Shown piece after piece: positions 1-7,299 of a stretch of 64,000 nt of DNA (position 1 is its first letter; every line of letters starts with the position of its first letter). This stretch comes from Spirosoma montaniterrae (GTDB taxonomy: Bacteria; Bacteroidota; Bacteroidia; Cytophagales; Spirosomataceae). A program made the position numbers and the translations under genes. The stretch is taken from contig NZ_CP014263.1 in the NCBI RefSeq assembly GCF_001988955.1, positions 3,442,001-3,506,000 of the forward strand, in the 5' to 3' direction. The notes under the pieces were generated by a model. That model was given only the letters and a program-made list of their open reading frames with translations, did no database searches and was not told the DNA's origin.

Positions 1-96
1 GAAGTGAAAAAGTTTGAAGACGGTACAATTACGCTATCGACAGCCGACGATTTTCTTGCTGATTGGGAAAAAGAAATTCAGGCTCAATCAGAATAA
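1..96 (+). CDS. C-terminal end of a probable antitoxin (partial)
   Basis: The window opens inside a reading frame that ends with TAA at 94-96. The 31 visible residues are acidic and end in ADWEKEIQAQSE. A RelE/ParE-like toxin gene begins 18 bases downstream on the same strand, so this is most simply the C-terminus of its cognate antitoxin, the part that usually wraps around the toxin. The DNA-binding N-terminus lies outside the window, so the antitoxin family cannot be named. Confidence 0.55.
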   Translation, partial: EVKKFEDGTITLSTADDFLADWEKEIQAQSE

Positions 97-113
97 ATAC
101 CGGATAACCCACT

Positions 114-446
114 ATGTCGTATACGGTTATTGTTACTGACTCCTTTAAACGCGATGCCAAAGCGTTACAAAAAAAGTATAAATCTCTGCCCAGCGAAATT
201 CGATCAATCATTAATGTGCTAAAGGAAACACCTGAAACAGGTCAGGCTATCGGGAAAGCCTGTTATAAAATTCGATTAGCAATCAAAAGTAAAGGCAAAG
301 GTAAACGGGGTGGTGCCCGACTAATAACATGCGTCAGGGTTGTGAATGAACATGTTTTTCTACTCGCTATTTACGATAAGGCTGACCAAGCCGATATTGC
401 AAACGCTGACCTGACTGACCGCCTAAATGAATCGGACTTACTTTAA
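114..446 (+). CDS. RelE/ParE-family toxin
   Basis: A 110-residue basic protein with the layout of RelE/ParE-superfamily toxins. It opens with a beta strand (SYTVIVTDSFKRDAKALQKK), then a helical hairpin, a lysine/glycine-rich strand region (KSKGKGKRGGARLI) and a final hydrophobic strand (VFLLAIYDKADQADI). Family members cleave mRNA on the ribosome or poison gyrase; which applies here cannot be read from sequence. It follows the antitoxin end by 18 bases as in a two-gene TA operon. Its last four bases overlap the end of the convergent LuxR-type regulator. The C-terminal YDKAD pattern is typical of the HigB/RelE-like group common in Bacteroidota. Confidence 0.75.
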   Translation: MSYTVIVTDSFKRDAKALQKKYKSLPSEIRSIINVLKETPETGQAIGKACYKIRLAIKSKGKGKRGGARLITCVRVVNEHVFLLAIYDKADQADIANADLTDRLNESDLL

Positions 447-1129
447 GCCGGTACGCTGTTGAGCAAATCGACCATGTTGCGGGCGTTGGTTTTGCGAAAC
501 AGGTTGCTGCGGTGATTGCGAACGGTGTTGATGCTGATAAACAGCCGAGTGGCGATTTCTTTACTGCTTAGTCCTTCTTTGATAAGTTCGATAATCTCAA
601 CCTCACGCGAGGTGAGCGGCTGCTCGGCCTGCGTGGGAACGTAAGTGCTGATTTTGCGATACCCCAGCGGATGCACTTTATACACGTCGAGCTGCACCCG
701 AACAAATGGTCGTTCGGCAGACAAATCGCGGAAAAGCACGAGTTTTTCCAGATTGCCCTGTCTGTTCACGTAAAACTGCTTCTCATCGTGCAGGCAGAAA
801 TAATTGCCCTGCCCGCGACGAATCCGGTAATGCACCACAAACCGATACAGATGGATTTCGGCGGGGTCGATTTCGTGGGCATAGGCATCTATTTTCTGCC
901 GGATACGACTATACGGTTCACGGTCATCGGGATGAACGAGTGCGAGCAGATCAGCCAGTTTCTTGGTGTTTAGCTCGTGATTGGAGTGCCCAAACAGTGC
1001 GGCTCCGTTGCCGCTGATGAACCGATGGCTGTGGCCTCCATTAAAGCAGTGTAATACCACCCAGCCCGGAAAAAGCCGTTCTATGAGCTGATTGCCCACT
1101 TGTTTGTCAACTACATCCTCCATAATCAA
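443..1129 (-). CDS. PAS-like/LuxR-type response regulator
   Basis: A 228-residue transcription factor. The C-terminal 60 residues form a LuxR/GerE helix-turn-helix (LTSREVEIIELIKEGLSSKE followed by IATRLFISINTVRNHRSNLF). The N-terminal part reads like a PAS fold, with NGAALFGHSNHELN and VHPDDREPY. There is no CheY-type receiver, so it probably senses a ligand or partner through the PAS-like region. It is transcribed from a 272-base spacer holding a pair of inverted 20-bp motifs and is convergent with the RelE-like toxin. The target genes cannot be inferred. Confidence 0.8.
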   Translation of the reverse strand: MIMEDVVDKQVGNQLIERLFPGWVVLHCFNGGHSHRFISGNGAALFGHSNHELNTKKLADLLALVHPDDREPYSRIRQKIDAYAHEIDPAEIHLYRFVVHYRIRRGQGNYFCLHDEKQFYVNRQGNLEKLVLFRDLSAERPFVRVQLDVYKVHPLGYRKISTYVPTQAEQPLTSREVEIIELIKEGLSSKEIATRLFISINTVRNHRSNLFRKTNARNMVDLLNSVPA

Positions 1130-1188
1130 TCGCGCTTAGTAGCTGCCCTGCTAACAGGTCGACTACAATCCTGTTTGACAAAAAAATA

Positions 1189-1300
1189 ATGTGTACGTAC
1201 TCGTAAATAGCAATGCAATTGTAGGACTATATCCGGTAAATCCAAGGGAAAGATGATTAAACGGTATTAGGAAATGCATTATTTATGAGTACGTACACAT
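1189..1300. repeat. pair of inverted 20-bp motifs around GTACGTAC
   Basis: Positions 1189-1208 and the reverse complement of 1281-1300 agree at 19 of 20 bases (ATGTGTACGTACTCGTAAAT against ATGTGTACGTACTCATAAAT). Each copy contains the palindrome GTACGTAC. They lie in the promoter region of the PAS/LuxR gene starting at 1129, about 60 and 152 bases upstream. The two-copy arrangement with palindromic cores fits an operator pair for a dimeric regulator or the ends of a small lost element; the sequence does not decide. Confidence 0.5.
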
Positions 1301-1320
1301 AAAATAGCGTTCTTTTATCA

Positions 1321-1365
1321 CTTAAAATGAATGCCATTACGTCGAGTAATGGCATTCATTTTAAG
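1321..1365 (-). terminator. perfect 20-bp hairpin downstream of the MarR gene
   Basis: Bases 1321-1340 and 1346-1365 are perfect reverse complements around a five-base loop (GTCGA). The hairpin begins 37 bases after the stop of the minus-strand MarR gene (1402-1917). The outer end of the stem is CTTAAAAT/ATTTTAAG, so a short U-rich tail exists on either strand. A terminator role is inferred from position and stem strength. Confidence 0.6.
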
Positions 1366-1401
1366 TCAATCGGCATGACTACATGCCGTTAACGAGGTAC
1401 G

Positions 1402-1917
1402 TTAACGAGTTTCCGCGTTGGGTGGGGTGCGAATTTTATCGAGCAGCAGGTTTAGTAATATCAGCTCGCTGGGTTCTAAATGTGCCAGCATGTTGTTGAT
1501 TTCGTGAACGCGGGTTTCTACCGCAACCAACAAATCCAGCCCTTTCTGCGTAATAGTGATATCGACAGCACGTTTGTCGGCTTCAGACGGGCGGCACTCG
1601 ATGAGTTTTTTCTTCTGGAGTTTTTCGGTAATTCTCGATACGTTTGAGGACTTGTCCATCATACGCTCTTTCACGGCGTTGACATTAATCGGGTTTCCTC
1701 TCTGTCCGCGCAGAATCCGCAACAGGTTGTGTTGGGGCCACGTAATACCAAACGATTTAAAGAAGTCGCTGTGGGCTGTTTTGAGCCAGGTGCCGGTATA
1801 AATCAGGTTGATGCCTGCTTTCGAGAGTTCGTTACGGAACGTAGCCTGCTGTATTTCGTCTTCGATACGGTGGTACGGATTGTTCTCGCTCATAAGTAGG
1901 CTCACAATCGTTTTCAA
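1402..1917 (-). CDS. MarR-family transcriptional regulator
   Basis: A 171-residue protein with the MarR winged helix-turn-helix. A dimerisation helix (TWLKTAHSDFFKSFGITWPQ) leads into HNLLRILRGQRGNPINVNAV, the recognition region DKSSNVSRITEKLQKKKLIE and the wing RPSEADKRAVDITITQKGLD. MarR proteins repress neighbouring efflux or stress genes and are released by small ligands. The nearest genes on this strand are a small membrane protein and a lipoprotein upstream, but the long spacers argue against an operon. The start at 1917 places the first helix at the usual distance from the wHTH. Confidence 0.85.
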   Translation of the reverse strand: MKTIVSLLMSENNPYHRIEDEIQQATFRNELSKAGINLIYTGTWLKTAHSDFFKSFGITWPQHNLLRILRGQRGNPINVNAVKERMMDKSSNVSRITEKLQKKKLIECRPSEADKRAVDITITQKGLDLLVAVETRVHEINNMLAHLEPSELILLNLLLDKIRTPPNAETR

Positions 1918-2011
1918 GTCGTGTGTTTATCGACAAACTTACGATTTAATCGAAAACGTTGAGACACTCCCAAAGCTTGCTTCCATTTCTACAACTAATC
2001 CAGCCGATACG

Positions 2012-2287
2012 TTATTGATTTGGATTATCTCCAAAAACGCGGTCGTAATCCCAGCGAAACAGGCCCCGCCCGTAGCTCCGCGTCCAGGCATTGGTTTTAT
2101 ATCGATAAAATAGATGTAAGCCCACGCCACCAACCACTGCCAGCGCAAACAGACCCCAGAACGTAGTGCTATGCCAAAAGATATATACCAGTGTGGTCAG
2201 GACGGTGTATTTGACCAGCCGGAACCACACCGGCTGCGACCGGCGATGAAACGCCACCCGAAATTCACGTTGCAACACCTTATTCAT
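2012..2287 (-). CDS. small two-helix membrane protein, unknown function
   Basis: A 91-residue basic protein with two hydrophobic stretches (LVKYTVLTTLVYIFW and TFWGLFALAVVGGVGLHLFY) separated by a short turn, with a positively charged N-terminus and an aromatic C-terminal tail (WTRSYGRGLFRWDYDRVFG). It probably sits in the inner membrane as a hairpin. The 38-base gap to the upstream lipoprotein gene on the same strand would allow cotranscription. No family was recognised. Confidence 0.6.
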   Translation of the reverse strand: MNKVLQREFRVAFHRRSQPVWFRLVKYTVLTTLVYIFWHSTTFWGLFALAVVGGVGLHLFYRYKTNAWTRSYGRGLFRWDYDRVFGDNPNQ

Positions 2288-2325
2288 CTGTTAGCGCGTT
2301 TTTCAGGCGCAGCAAACATACCTGA

Positions 2326-3111
2326 TTAATTCGCTTTCGGTTCGTCGTACAGGAAATCGTCCATTACCACTAAATCGTATTGCCCACCGTCGGTAAAGCC
2401 GCCGTTAATGGCCGCGTTCCCCGACCGGATTATTACTTTCGAGATTTTATTGTCAGGAAATACAACCCCCACAAACGACAACCCGGCGGCATCGGAGCGG
2501 ACGGGGGCTTTGACTACGCCCAAACTTTTGTCGCCCTCAAAAAACTCCATCGTCGTCGCGTTGGCATCGTCTACATCGGAAAACACAACGCCAAAACCTT
2601 TCACCGTAGCCAATGTAGTAGTACCCGGTACGCGGAACGTGTTTTCGGTAATAACGCTGCCCACCGGCGCAAAAGTACGCACGGGACTAAACGCATTGAA
2701 CTGATCGCCATAGGCTGGCACGAGGTCGGTGAAGTCATTGTCGCTGATGCGGAAACCCGCGCCCGGCGTCGTATTTACAAGCCCCCGTTTACGACCGTTC
2801 GGCCCAGCCGGGTCGGTGTTGTTGAAGAAATCGCCGGGAAACGTATTTGTATTCGTCAGGTTGGCCGGTACGCCGTCCCAGTTCACCTCCCGCCGACCCG
2901 CCGTCTGGTTCGGGGTAGTGTTGAGCGGGTCGCCGAGCAAAGCCCGAAACTCATTCACTTTCGCAGTAATATCACCGCTACCGCTCACCTGTGTAAAGCG
3001 AACGGTAGGCGCAGGCGGTGCGTCCTGATGATCGTCGCAGGCGGATAGCAGAACAGTACCGGCAAGGCCAATTGTCCAGTTAAAAACAGCATTTACTTTC
3101 ATGACTTGCAT
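2326..3111 (-). CDS. lipoprotein, conserved exported protein
   Basis: A 261-residue protein with a lipobox in the signal peptide (LAGTVLLSACDDHQ), so the mature protein should start at the cysteine and be lipid-anchored. The mature part is rich in Gly, Asn, Asp and Thr and shows a beta-sandwich-like pattern with repeated hydrophobic strands (VKGFGVVFSDVDDANATTME, AAGLSFVGVVFPDNKISKVI). Similar proteins occur widely as uncharacterised exported proteins in Bacteroidota. The phrase DVDDANATTMEFFEG suggests a calcium- or carbohydrate-binding surface, but this is a guess. It ends YDLVVMDDFLYDEP and lacks a T9SS sorting domain. Confidence 0.7.
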   Translation of the reverse strand: MQVMKVNAVFNWTIGLAGTVLLSACDDHQDAPPAPTVRFTQVSGSGDITAKVNEFRALLGDPLNTTPNQTAGRREVNWDGVPANLTNTNTFPGDFFNNTDPAGPNGRKRGLVNTTPGAGFRISDNDFTDLVPAYGDQFNAFSPVRTFAPVGSVITENTFRVPGTTTLATVKGFGVVFSDVDDANATTMEFFEGDKSLGVVKAPVRSDAAGLSFVGVVFPDNKISKVIIRSGNAAINGGFTDGGQYDLVVMDDFLYDEPKAN

Positions 3112-3253
3112 TGTTTTTTGGTTAAAAAATCAGCGCAAAAGTCTCTAATCTGCCTGCCTGCCGCAATGGTCCTTTTGTACTATTTCGCGCTCAACTGATT
3201 GCTAATCAGTATTTAGTACTAAAGCACTATTTACCTCTCCCATCCCAACCCGG

Positions 3254-3261
3254 TACCTTTG
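3254..3261 (+). promoter_or_regulatory. TACCTTTG, Bacteroidota -7 box
   Basis: TACCTTTG matches the Bacteroidota -7 consensus TAnnTTTG and lies 54 bases upstream of the glycosyltransferase start at 3315, in the spacer that separates it from the divergent lipoprotein gene. No clear -33 TTTG was seen, so this is a positional and motif-based call. Confidence 0.45.
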
Positions 3262-3314
3262 TAGCGAAAATCAGCCCATAAAAGACGGGCAGATTCAGCA
3301 ACTGACTTTTAAAC

Positions 3315-4673
3315 ATGAGTACCCTGCCAACCTATCGAATTCTGATCGCCACTGTCCCCGCCGACGGACATTTTAACCCGCTGACGGGTGTGGCTATGTA
3401 CCTGAAGCAACAAGGCCATGACGTGCGCTGGTACACCGGGCTGAACTACCAGCAACGGGTTGACAAAATGGGCCTGCCGTTCTACTCGTTTCGGCAGGCG
3501 CGGGCCATCACGCAGGATAATCTCGATGAGGTGTTCCCGGAACGCGAGAAGATCAAAGGAACGATAGCCAAGATTAAGTTCGACATTCGGAACGTGTTTC
3601 TGGGCAACGTCCCGGCCAATCTGGAAGACGTTCGGCAGATTAAGCAATCGTTCGACTTCGATGTACTACTGTGCGACGTTGGGTTCATTGCCGGGCACCT
3701 GATTCAGGAAGTACTGCATAAACCGGTCGTTGCGGTTGGCGTAGCACCACTGGGCGAAGCCTCGCGCGACCTGCCCCCCACTACGCTGGGACTGACACCC
3801 GGTCGGGGGCCGCTGGGCCGGATGCGCGACGCGCTGCTCCGGGCCGTATTCCCCAAACTGATTTTCGGCGATAGTCTGACGTACTACAACGAGCTGATAC
3901 GCCCATACGGTCTGCCCGAGATGCCCGACACGATTCTCGATATGATGATCCGCCATAGTGCGCTGTATCTGCAAAGTGGCGTACCCGGTTTTGAATACAC
4001 TCGTAGCGACATGAATCCAAACGTGCGGTTTGTGGGGCCGCTTCTGCCTTATAAAAAAACGGCAGCCCCGCCCTTTGCGTACGCGAACCTGGCCCGGACA
4101 TACGAGAAAGTCGTGCTGATTTCGCAGGGAACGGTCGATAACAAAGACCCCGAAAAGCTAATCGTACCCACGCTCGAAGCCTTTAAAGACAAGCCCTATC
4201 TGCTGCTGGTGGCTACGGGCGGCATGCACACGGCGGCTTTACAGGCCCGTTACCCACAAATCAACATCATCGTCGCCGACTTTATTGATTACGACGCTAC
4301 GTTACCCCACACCGACCTGTTCGTGACCTGCGGAGGCTACGGCAGCGTGTTGCTCAGCCTGAACTACGGCGTTCCGCTGCTGGCAGCGGGCAAGCACGAA
4401 GGCAAAAACGAGATCGTGGCCCGCATCGGCTATTTCAACGTGGGTGTGAACCTCGGCACCGAAACGCCGACGAGTAAACAGATTGCTGCGGGGGCGCGGG
4501 AAGTCTGGCAAAACCCGGTTTATAAGCAAAATGGGGCGCGGTTACGCCAGGAGTTCAAACAATATGACCCGAACCGGCTGACGGAACGCTACATCCGCGA
4601 AGCTATCGCCCGGTTCAACATCCGACCGATAGAGTCAAATTCCAGTCGTCCTTCGCTGGCATCATCGGTATAG
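3315..4673 (+). CDS. GT1-family (MGT-like) glycosyltransferase
   Basis: A 452-residue GT-B glycosyltransferase of the UDP-glucosyl/macrolide glycosyltransferase type. The N-terminal acceptor domain opens with ILIATVPADGHFNPLTGVAM, including the catalytic-type histidine of the DGHFNP loop. The C-terminal nucleotide-sugar domain shows VLISQGTVDN, then the PSPG-like signature HTDLFVTCGGYGSVLLSLNY followed by GVPLLAAGKHEGKNE. Such enzymes glucosylate lipids, polyketides or other small acceptors; no acceptor gene is adjacent. It is the first gene of a loose plus-strand run and has a TAnnTTTG box upstream. There is no signal peptide, so it is cytoplasmic. Confidence 0.88.
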   Translation: MSTLPTYRILIATVPADGHFNPLTGVAMYLKQQGHDVRWYTGLNYQQRVDKMGLPFYSFRQARAITQDNLDEVFPEREKIKGTIAKIKFDIRNVFLGNVPANLEDVRQIKQSFDFDVLLCDVGFIAGHLIQEVLHKPVVAVGVAPLGEASRDLPPTTLGLTPGRGPLGRMRDALLRAVFPKLIFGDSLTYYNELIRPYGLPEMPDTILDMMIRHSALYLQSGVPGFEYTRSDMNPNVRFVGPLLPYKKTAAPPFAYANLARTYEKVVLISQGTVDNKDPEKLIVPTLEAFKDKPYLLLVATGGMHTAALQARYPQINIIVADFIDYDATLPHTDLFVTCGGYGSVLLSLNYGVPLLAAGKHEGKNEIVARIGYFNVGVNLGTETPTSKQIAAGAREVWQNPVYKQNGARLRQEFKQYDPNRLTERYIREAIARFNIRPIESNSSRPSLASSV

Positions 4674-4731
4674 TAACCAATTAAAAGTGTACAGTTTTGC
4701 CTTACCCAGGTGACATAAAACAGTCAGAATC

Positions 4732-5235
4732 ATGATAACGGGCTTATTTGAAACGCATATTTTGGTCAGTTCGCTGGATACCTCTATGCACTTTTACGGA
4801 ACCGTGCTGGGTCTTGAACTGGGTCGGTTTGAAACCGAACGACGCGTGGCCTTCTATTGGCTGGGCGAACGGGGAAAAGCCATGCTGGGTCTGTGGGAAA
4901 CACCAGACGCTCCGATAAGACCCCAGCATTACGCCTTCGAGAGCACGATAGAAGCCGTCACCCAACAGTCGGTCCGGTATCTTCAGGATCGGGGCTTATC
5001 GCCTTATAATTTCCTGCGGCAAGGTAGAGGAGAACCAATGGTGTTTGGCTGGATGCCAGCCGTATCAATCTATTTCCGCGACCCCGATGGGCATGAATTA
5101 GAGTTCATCGCCATGCTGCCTGACCCGCCCCAACCGGAGTTAGGCGTTGTTTCCTACGCTGCCTGGAACCAGCAACGCCAGCAGATTCATGATCTACCAA
5201 TTCCAAATCAGCCAACTACTAAAAACTTGTCATGA
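4732..5235 (+). CDS. VOC-family (glyoxalase/bleomycin-resistance fold) protein
   Basis: A 167-residue protein with the vicinal-oxygen-chelate fold: first module ETHILVSSLDTSMHFYGTVL with the metal-ligand histidine, and second module SIYFRDPDGHELEFIAMLPD with the conserved DPDGHxLE glutamate. Members bind a divalent metal and act as glyoxalases, dioxygenases or drug-binding proteins; the specific activity is not evident. The stop overlaps the ATG of the next small frame (ATGA), and GNAT, membrane protein and hydrolase genes follow, so it is probably part of a five-gene operon. Confidence 0.85.
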   Translation: MITGLFETHILVSSLDTSMHFYGTVLGLELGRFETERRVAFYWLGERGKAMLGLWETPDAPIRPQHYAFESTIEAVTQQSVRYLQDRGLSPYNFLRQGRGEPMVFGWMPAVSIYFRDPDGHELEFIAMLPDPPQPELGVVSYAAWNQQRQQIHDLPIPNQPTTKNLS

Positions 5236-5417
5236 ATTTACAACTCAATGCCGGTAAAGACCCGGCACTGATTCAGCAGGTTATGGACACCAACCGGCTC
5301 CGCATTTCCCTCGAATCAGCGCAGGCTTTATCTGCCTTTCTCATGCTCCAAAAACTCCTTATCAATCATGACAGCGAACATCATACAAACCGCCCGGCTG
5401 ACGCTGACGCCCATTGA
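5232..5417 (+). CDS. possible small coupled ORF (uncertain)
   Basis: A 61-codon frame starts at the ATG that overlaps the VOC stop codon (ATGA), the classic geometry for translational coupling, and ends 50 bases inside the GNAT gene. The first 45 residues (to LLINHDSEHHT) have a helical pattern, but no family was recognised. It fills an otherwise empty 130-base gap in a tightly packed operon. It may instead be untranslated leader for the GNAT gene. Confidence 0.25.
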   Translation: MNLQLNAGKDPALIQQVMDTNRLRISLESAQALSAFLMLQKLLINHDSEHHTNRPADADAH

Positions 5418-5889
5418 GCCGTCGATGCTGGCCGAACTACACGACTTGTTTACGAACCCATCAGTCCGGCGTTACCTACTTGACGATCAATGCGTTGCTC
5501 CAGAATGGACTGCCGACGTGATTGCCACCAGTCAGCAGCAGTTTGTCGAATCCAACTACGGTCTGTGGGCCGTACAGCAGGCCGGGTATCGCCCCATCAT
5601 CGGGGTTTGCGGCTACTTCACGTTCGACCAACTACAGTTGCTCTACGCCCTCTTACCCAACTACTGGGGGCAGGGTTTCGCCACCGAAGCCGCCCGCGCC
5701 GTGATCGATTACGGGTTTCACAGAACGAACCTGACCGAAATCGTTGCAGCCGCCGATTTGCTCAACACAGCCTCATTTGGCGTGATGGAGCGGCTGGGTA
5801 TGACGTATCAGCAAGCCAAAGGCGGGGTCATTTATTACCAACTACCTAAATCACAACCCCACTCGCTATGGAACGAATTGACCGTTTGA
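5368..5889 (+). CDS. GNAT-family N-acetyltransferase (RimJ/RimL type)
   Basis: A 173-residue GNAT protein. It starts with the RimJ/L-like pattern QTARLTLTPIEPSMLAELHD, has a beta4 strand IGVCGYFTFDQLQLLYALLP, the acetyl-CoA pyrophosphate-binding loop NYWGQGFATEAARAVIDYGF, and the C-terminal NTASFGVMERLGMTYQQAKG typical of the RimJ/RimL group. Members acetylate ribosomal protein N-termini or small amines; the substrate is unknown. Its last 22 bases overlap the start of the next membrane-protein gene, which supports an operon. Confidence 0.85.
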   Translation: MTANIIQTARLTLTPIEPSMLAELHDLFTNPSVRRYLLDDQCVAPEWTADVIATSQQQFVESNYGLWAVQQAGYRPIIGVCGYFTFDQLQLLYALLPNYWGQGFATEAARAVIDYGFHRTNLTEIVAAADLLNTASFGVMERLGMTYQQAKGGVIYYQLPKSQPHSLWNELTV

Positions 5890-6365
5890 CCCAGCCAATC
5901 CTTGCCGTTTTCTTTTTGTTGACCTTTTTCAGTGCGGGTGGAGCGGCTGTGGAAGGGTTTGTTAATTACCCCACCTGGCTGCTCATCGATAAGTCTGATT
6001 TTAAGGCTTATCACAACGCCTTGGGGCCACGGATTGTCGTTACGATGGTCATCCCGTTTGCGTTATCTACCGTTTTCAACGTCTTACTGTTCTGGTTTCG
6101 TCCGCCGTCCGTACCACGCTGGTCGGTGTGGGCAACAGTAGTGCTTGCGTTGATTGGTTGGGTAGCTACCGCCACCGTTCAGATTCCAATTCAAATACAG
6201 TTAGGAGAAACCGGTTATTCAAAAGAGGCTATCGAACAGCTTATTCGCACAGACCTTCTCATGCGGAGTGTTCCCGGCTATAGCCGACTAAGCATTGCGT
6301 TCTGGATGCTGCTACGCATCCTGTCGATACGCTCTTTTTCTCAAGTAAACCGACTGCAACCATGA
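5868..6365 (+). CDS. four-helix integral membrane protein, DUF1772-like
   Basis: A 165-residue protein with about four hydrophobic segments: ILAVFFLLTFFSAGGAAVEG, IVVTMVIPFALSTVFNVLLF, WSVWATVVLALIGWVATATV and a last one near LSIAFWMLLRIL. The pattern, with the short polar loop VQIPIQIQLGETGYS before the last helix, resembles DUF1772/anthrone-oxygenase-like small membrane proteins, but no diagnostic motif was found. It starts inside the GNAT gene and its stop overlaps the ATG of the following hydrolase, so the three are probably translationally coupled. Confidence 0.6.
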   Translation: MERIDRLTQPILAVFFLLTFFSAGGAAVEGFVNYPTWLLIDKSDFKAYHNALGPRIVVTMVIPFALSTVFNVLLFWFRPPSVPRWSVWATVVLALIGWVATATVQIPIQIQLGETGYSKEAIEQLIRTDLLMRSVPGYSRLSIAFWMLLRILSIRSFSQVNRLQP

Positions 6366-7207
6366 ACGTCCTGCTCAAAACAATAGGCTTCTTCCTGAAC
6401 GTACTGGCGGTAATTTTTCCGCGCCGGGCCGGACGATTGGGCTTTGCGATACTGTGCCGCCCCGTGCGGACCAAAATTACCCAACGACACCGCACTTTTT
6501 TCGATTCGGCTGACCAGTTTACTCTACAGCACGGCAACGATACAGTACGGGGCTACCGCTGGGGAAACGGTCCGCAAACCGTCTTGCTGCTGCATGGCTG
6601 GCAAAGCCATTCATATTACTGGAAACAGTACGTTGACACGATTGACTTGTCTCGCTATACGCTTTACGCCTTCGACGCGCCGGGACATGGACTGAGTACG
6701 GGAAACTTCCTGACGATGCCTTATTACAGCGACGTAGTCGAGAAGGTTATCGAGCAGATTGGCTCAGTAAATTCGGTGGTGGCTCACTCCATCGGCGGCC
6801 TGACGGCGATCTACACCTTCTACAGAAAGCCAACTCTAAGCCCGGCCCGGCTCGTTACATTGTCGGCACCGGGGCAGGTTCAGGAGTTTTTTGACTTATT
6901 CAAACGGCAACTGGGCCTTACTCAACACTGCGTCCGACAAGTAATGACTTGTTTTGAAGCCCTGGTACAGAAACCAACCGCTTATTACTCAGCCGCTACA
7001 TTTGCCAGGTCGCTCATCAGCCGGGGATTGGTTATACATGATCAGAACGACCGGAACACGCCGGTAGCCAATGCCAGAGCGATTCACGAGAACTGGAAGC
7101 AGGCGACGCTAATGGTTACCAACGGCAACGATCACAACCTGCGGTCGGCGGACGTGGTGAAGCAGGTGAGCGATTTTCTAAGCAACAAAATAACTCAGCC
7201 TTACTAA
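6362..7207 (+). CDS. alpha/beta hydrolase
   Basis: A 281-residue alpha/beta hydrolase. The oxyanion region is VLLLHGWQSHSYYWKQYVDT, the nucleophile elbow is VVAHSIGGLTAIYTF (Ser in AHSIGG), the acid lies in VIHDQNDRNTPVANA and the catalytic histidine in NGNDHNLRSADV. The N-terminal segment KTIGFFLNVLAVIFPRRAGR could be a membrane anchor. It is the last gene of the GNAT/membrane-protein run and its ATG overlaps the previous stop. The substrate is unknown; esterase or thioesterase activity is most likely. Confidence 0.85.
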   Translation: MNVLLKTIGFFLNVLAVIFPRRAGRLGFAILCRPVRTKITQRHRTFFDSADQFTLQHGNDTVRGYRWGNGPQTVLLLHGWQSHSYYWKQYVDTIDLSRYTLYAFDAPGHGLSTGNFLTMPYYSDVVEKVIEQIGSVNSVVAHSIGGLTAIYTFYRKPTLSPARLVTLSAPGQVQEFFDLFKRQLGLTQHCVRQVMTCFEALVQKPTAYYSAATFARSLISRGLVIHDQNDRNTPVANARAIHENWKQATLMVTNGNDHNLRSADVVKQVSDFLSNKITQPY

Positions 7208-7299
7208 ACAGGCCACGCACAACACCCGAACGCCTATGAACCCACCGCTACCCTCACGAGTGTGAGAAATTCCTTCCTCTTTTTTAAACTGATTCAACT

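Noticed and set aside
2380..3048. 222-residue plus-strand reading frame
   Set aside because: It is antisense to the lipoprotein gene 2326-3111, which has a convincing signal peptide and lipobox.
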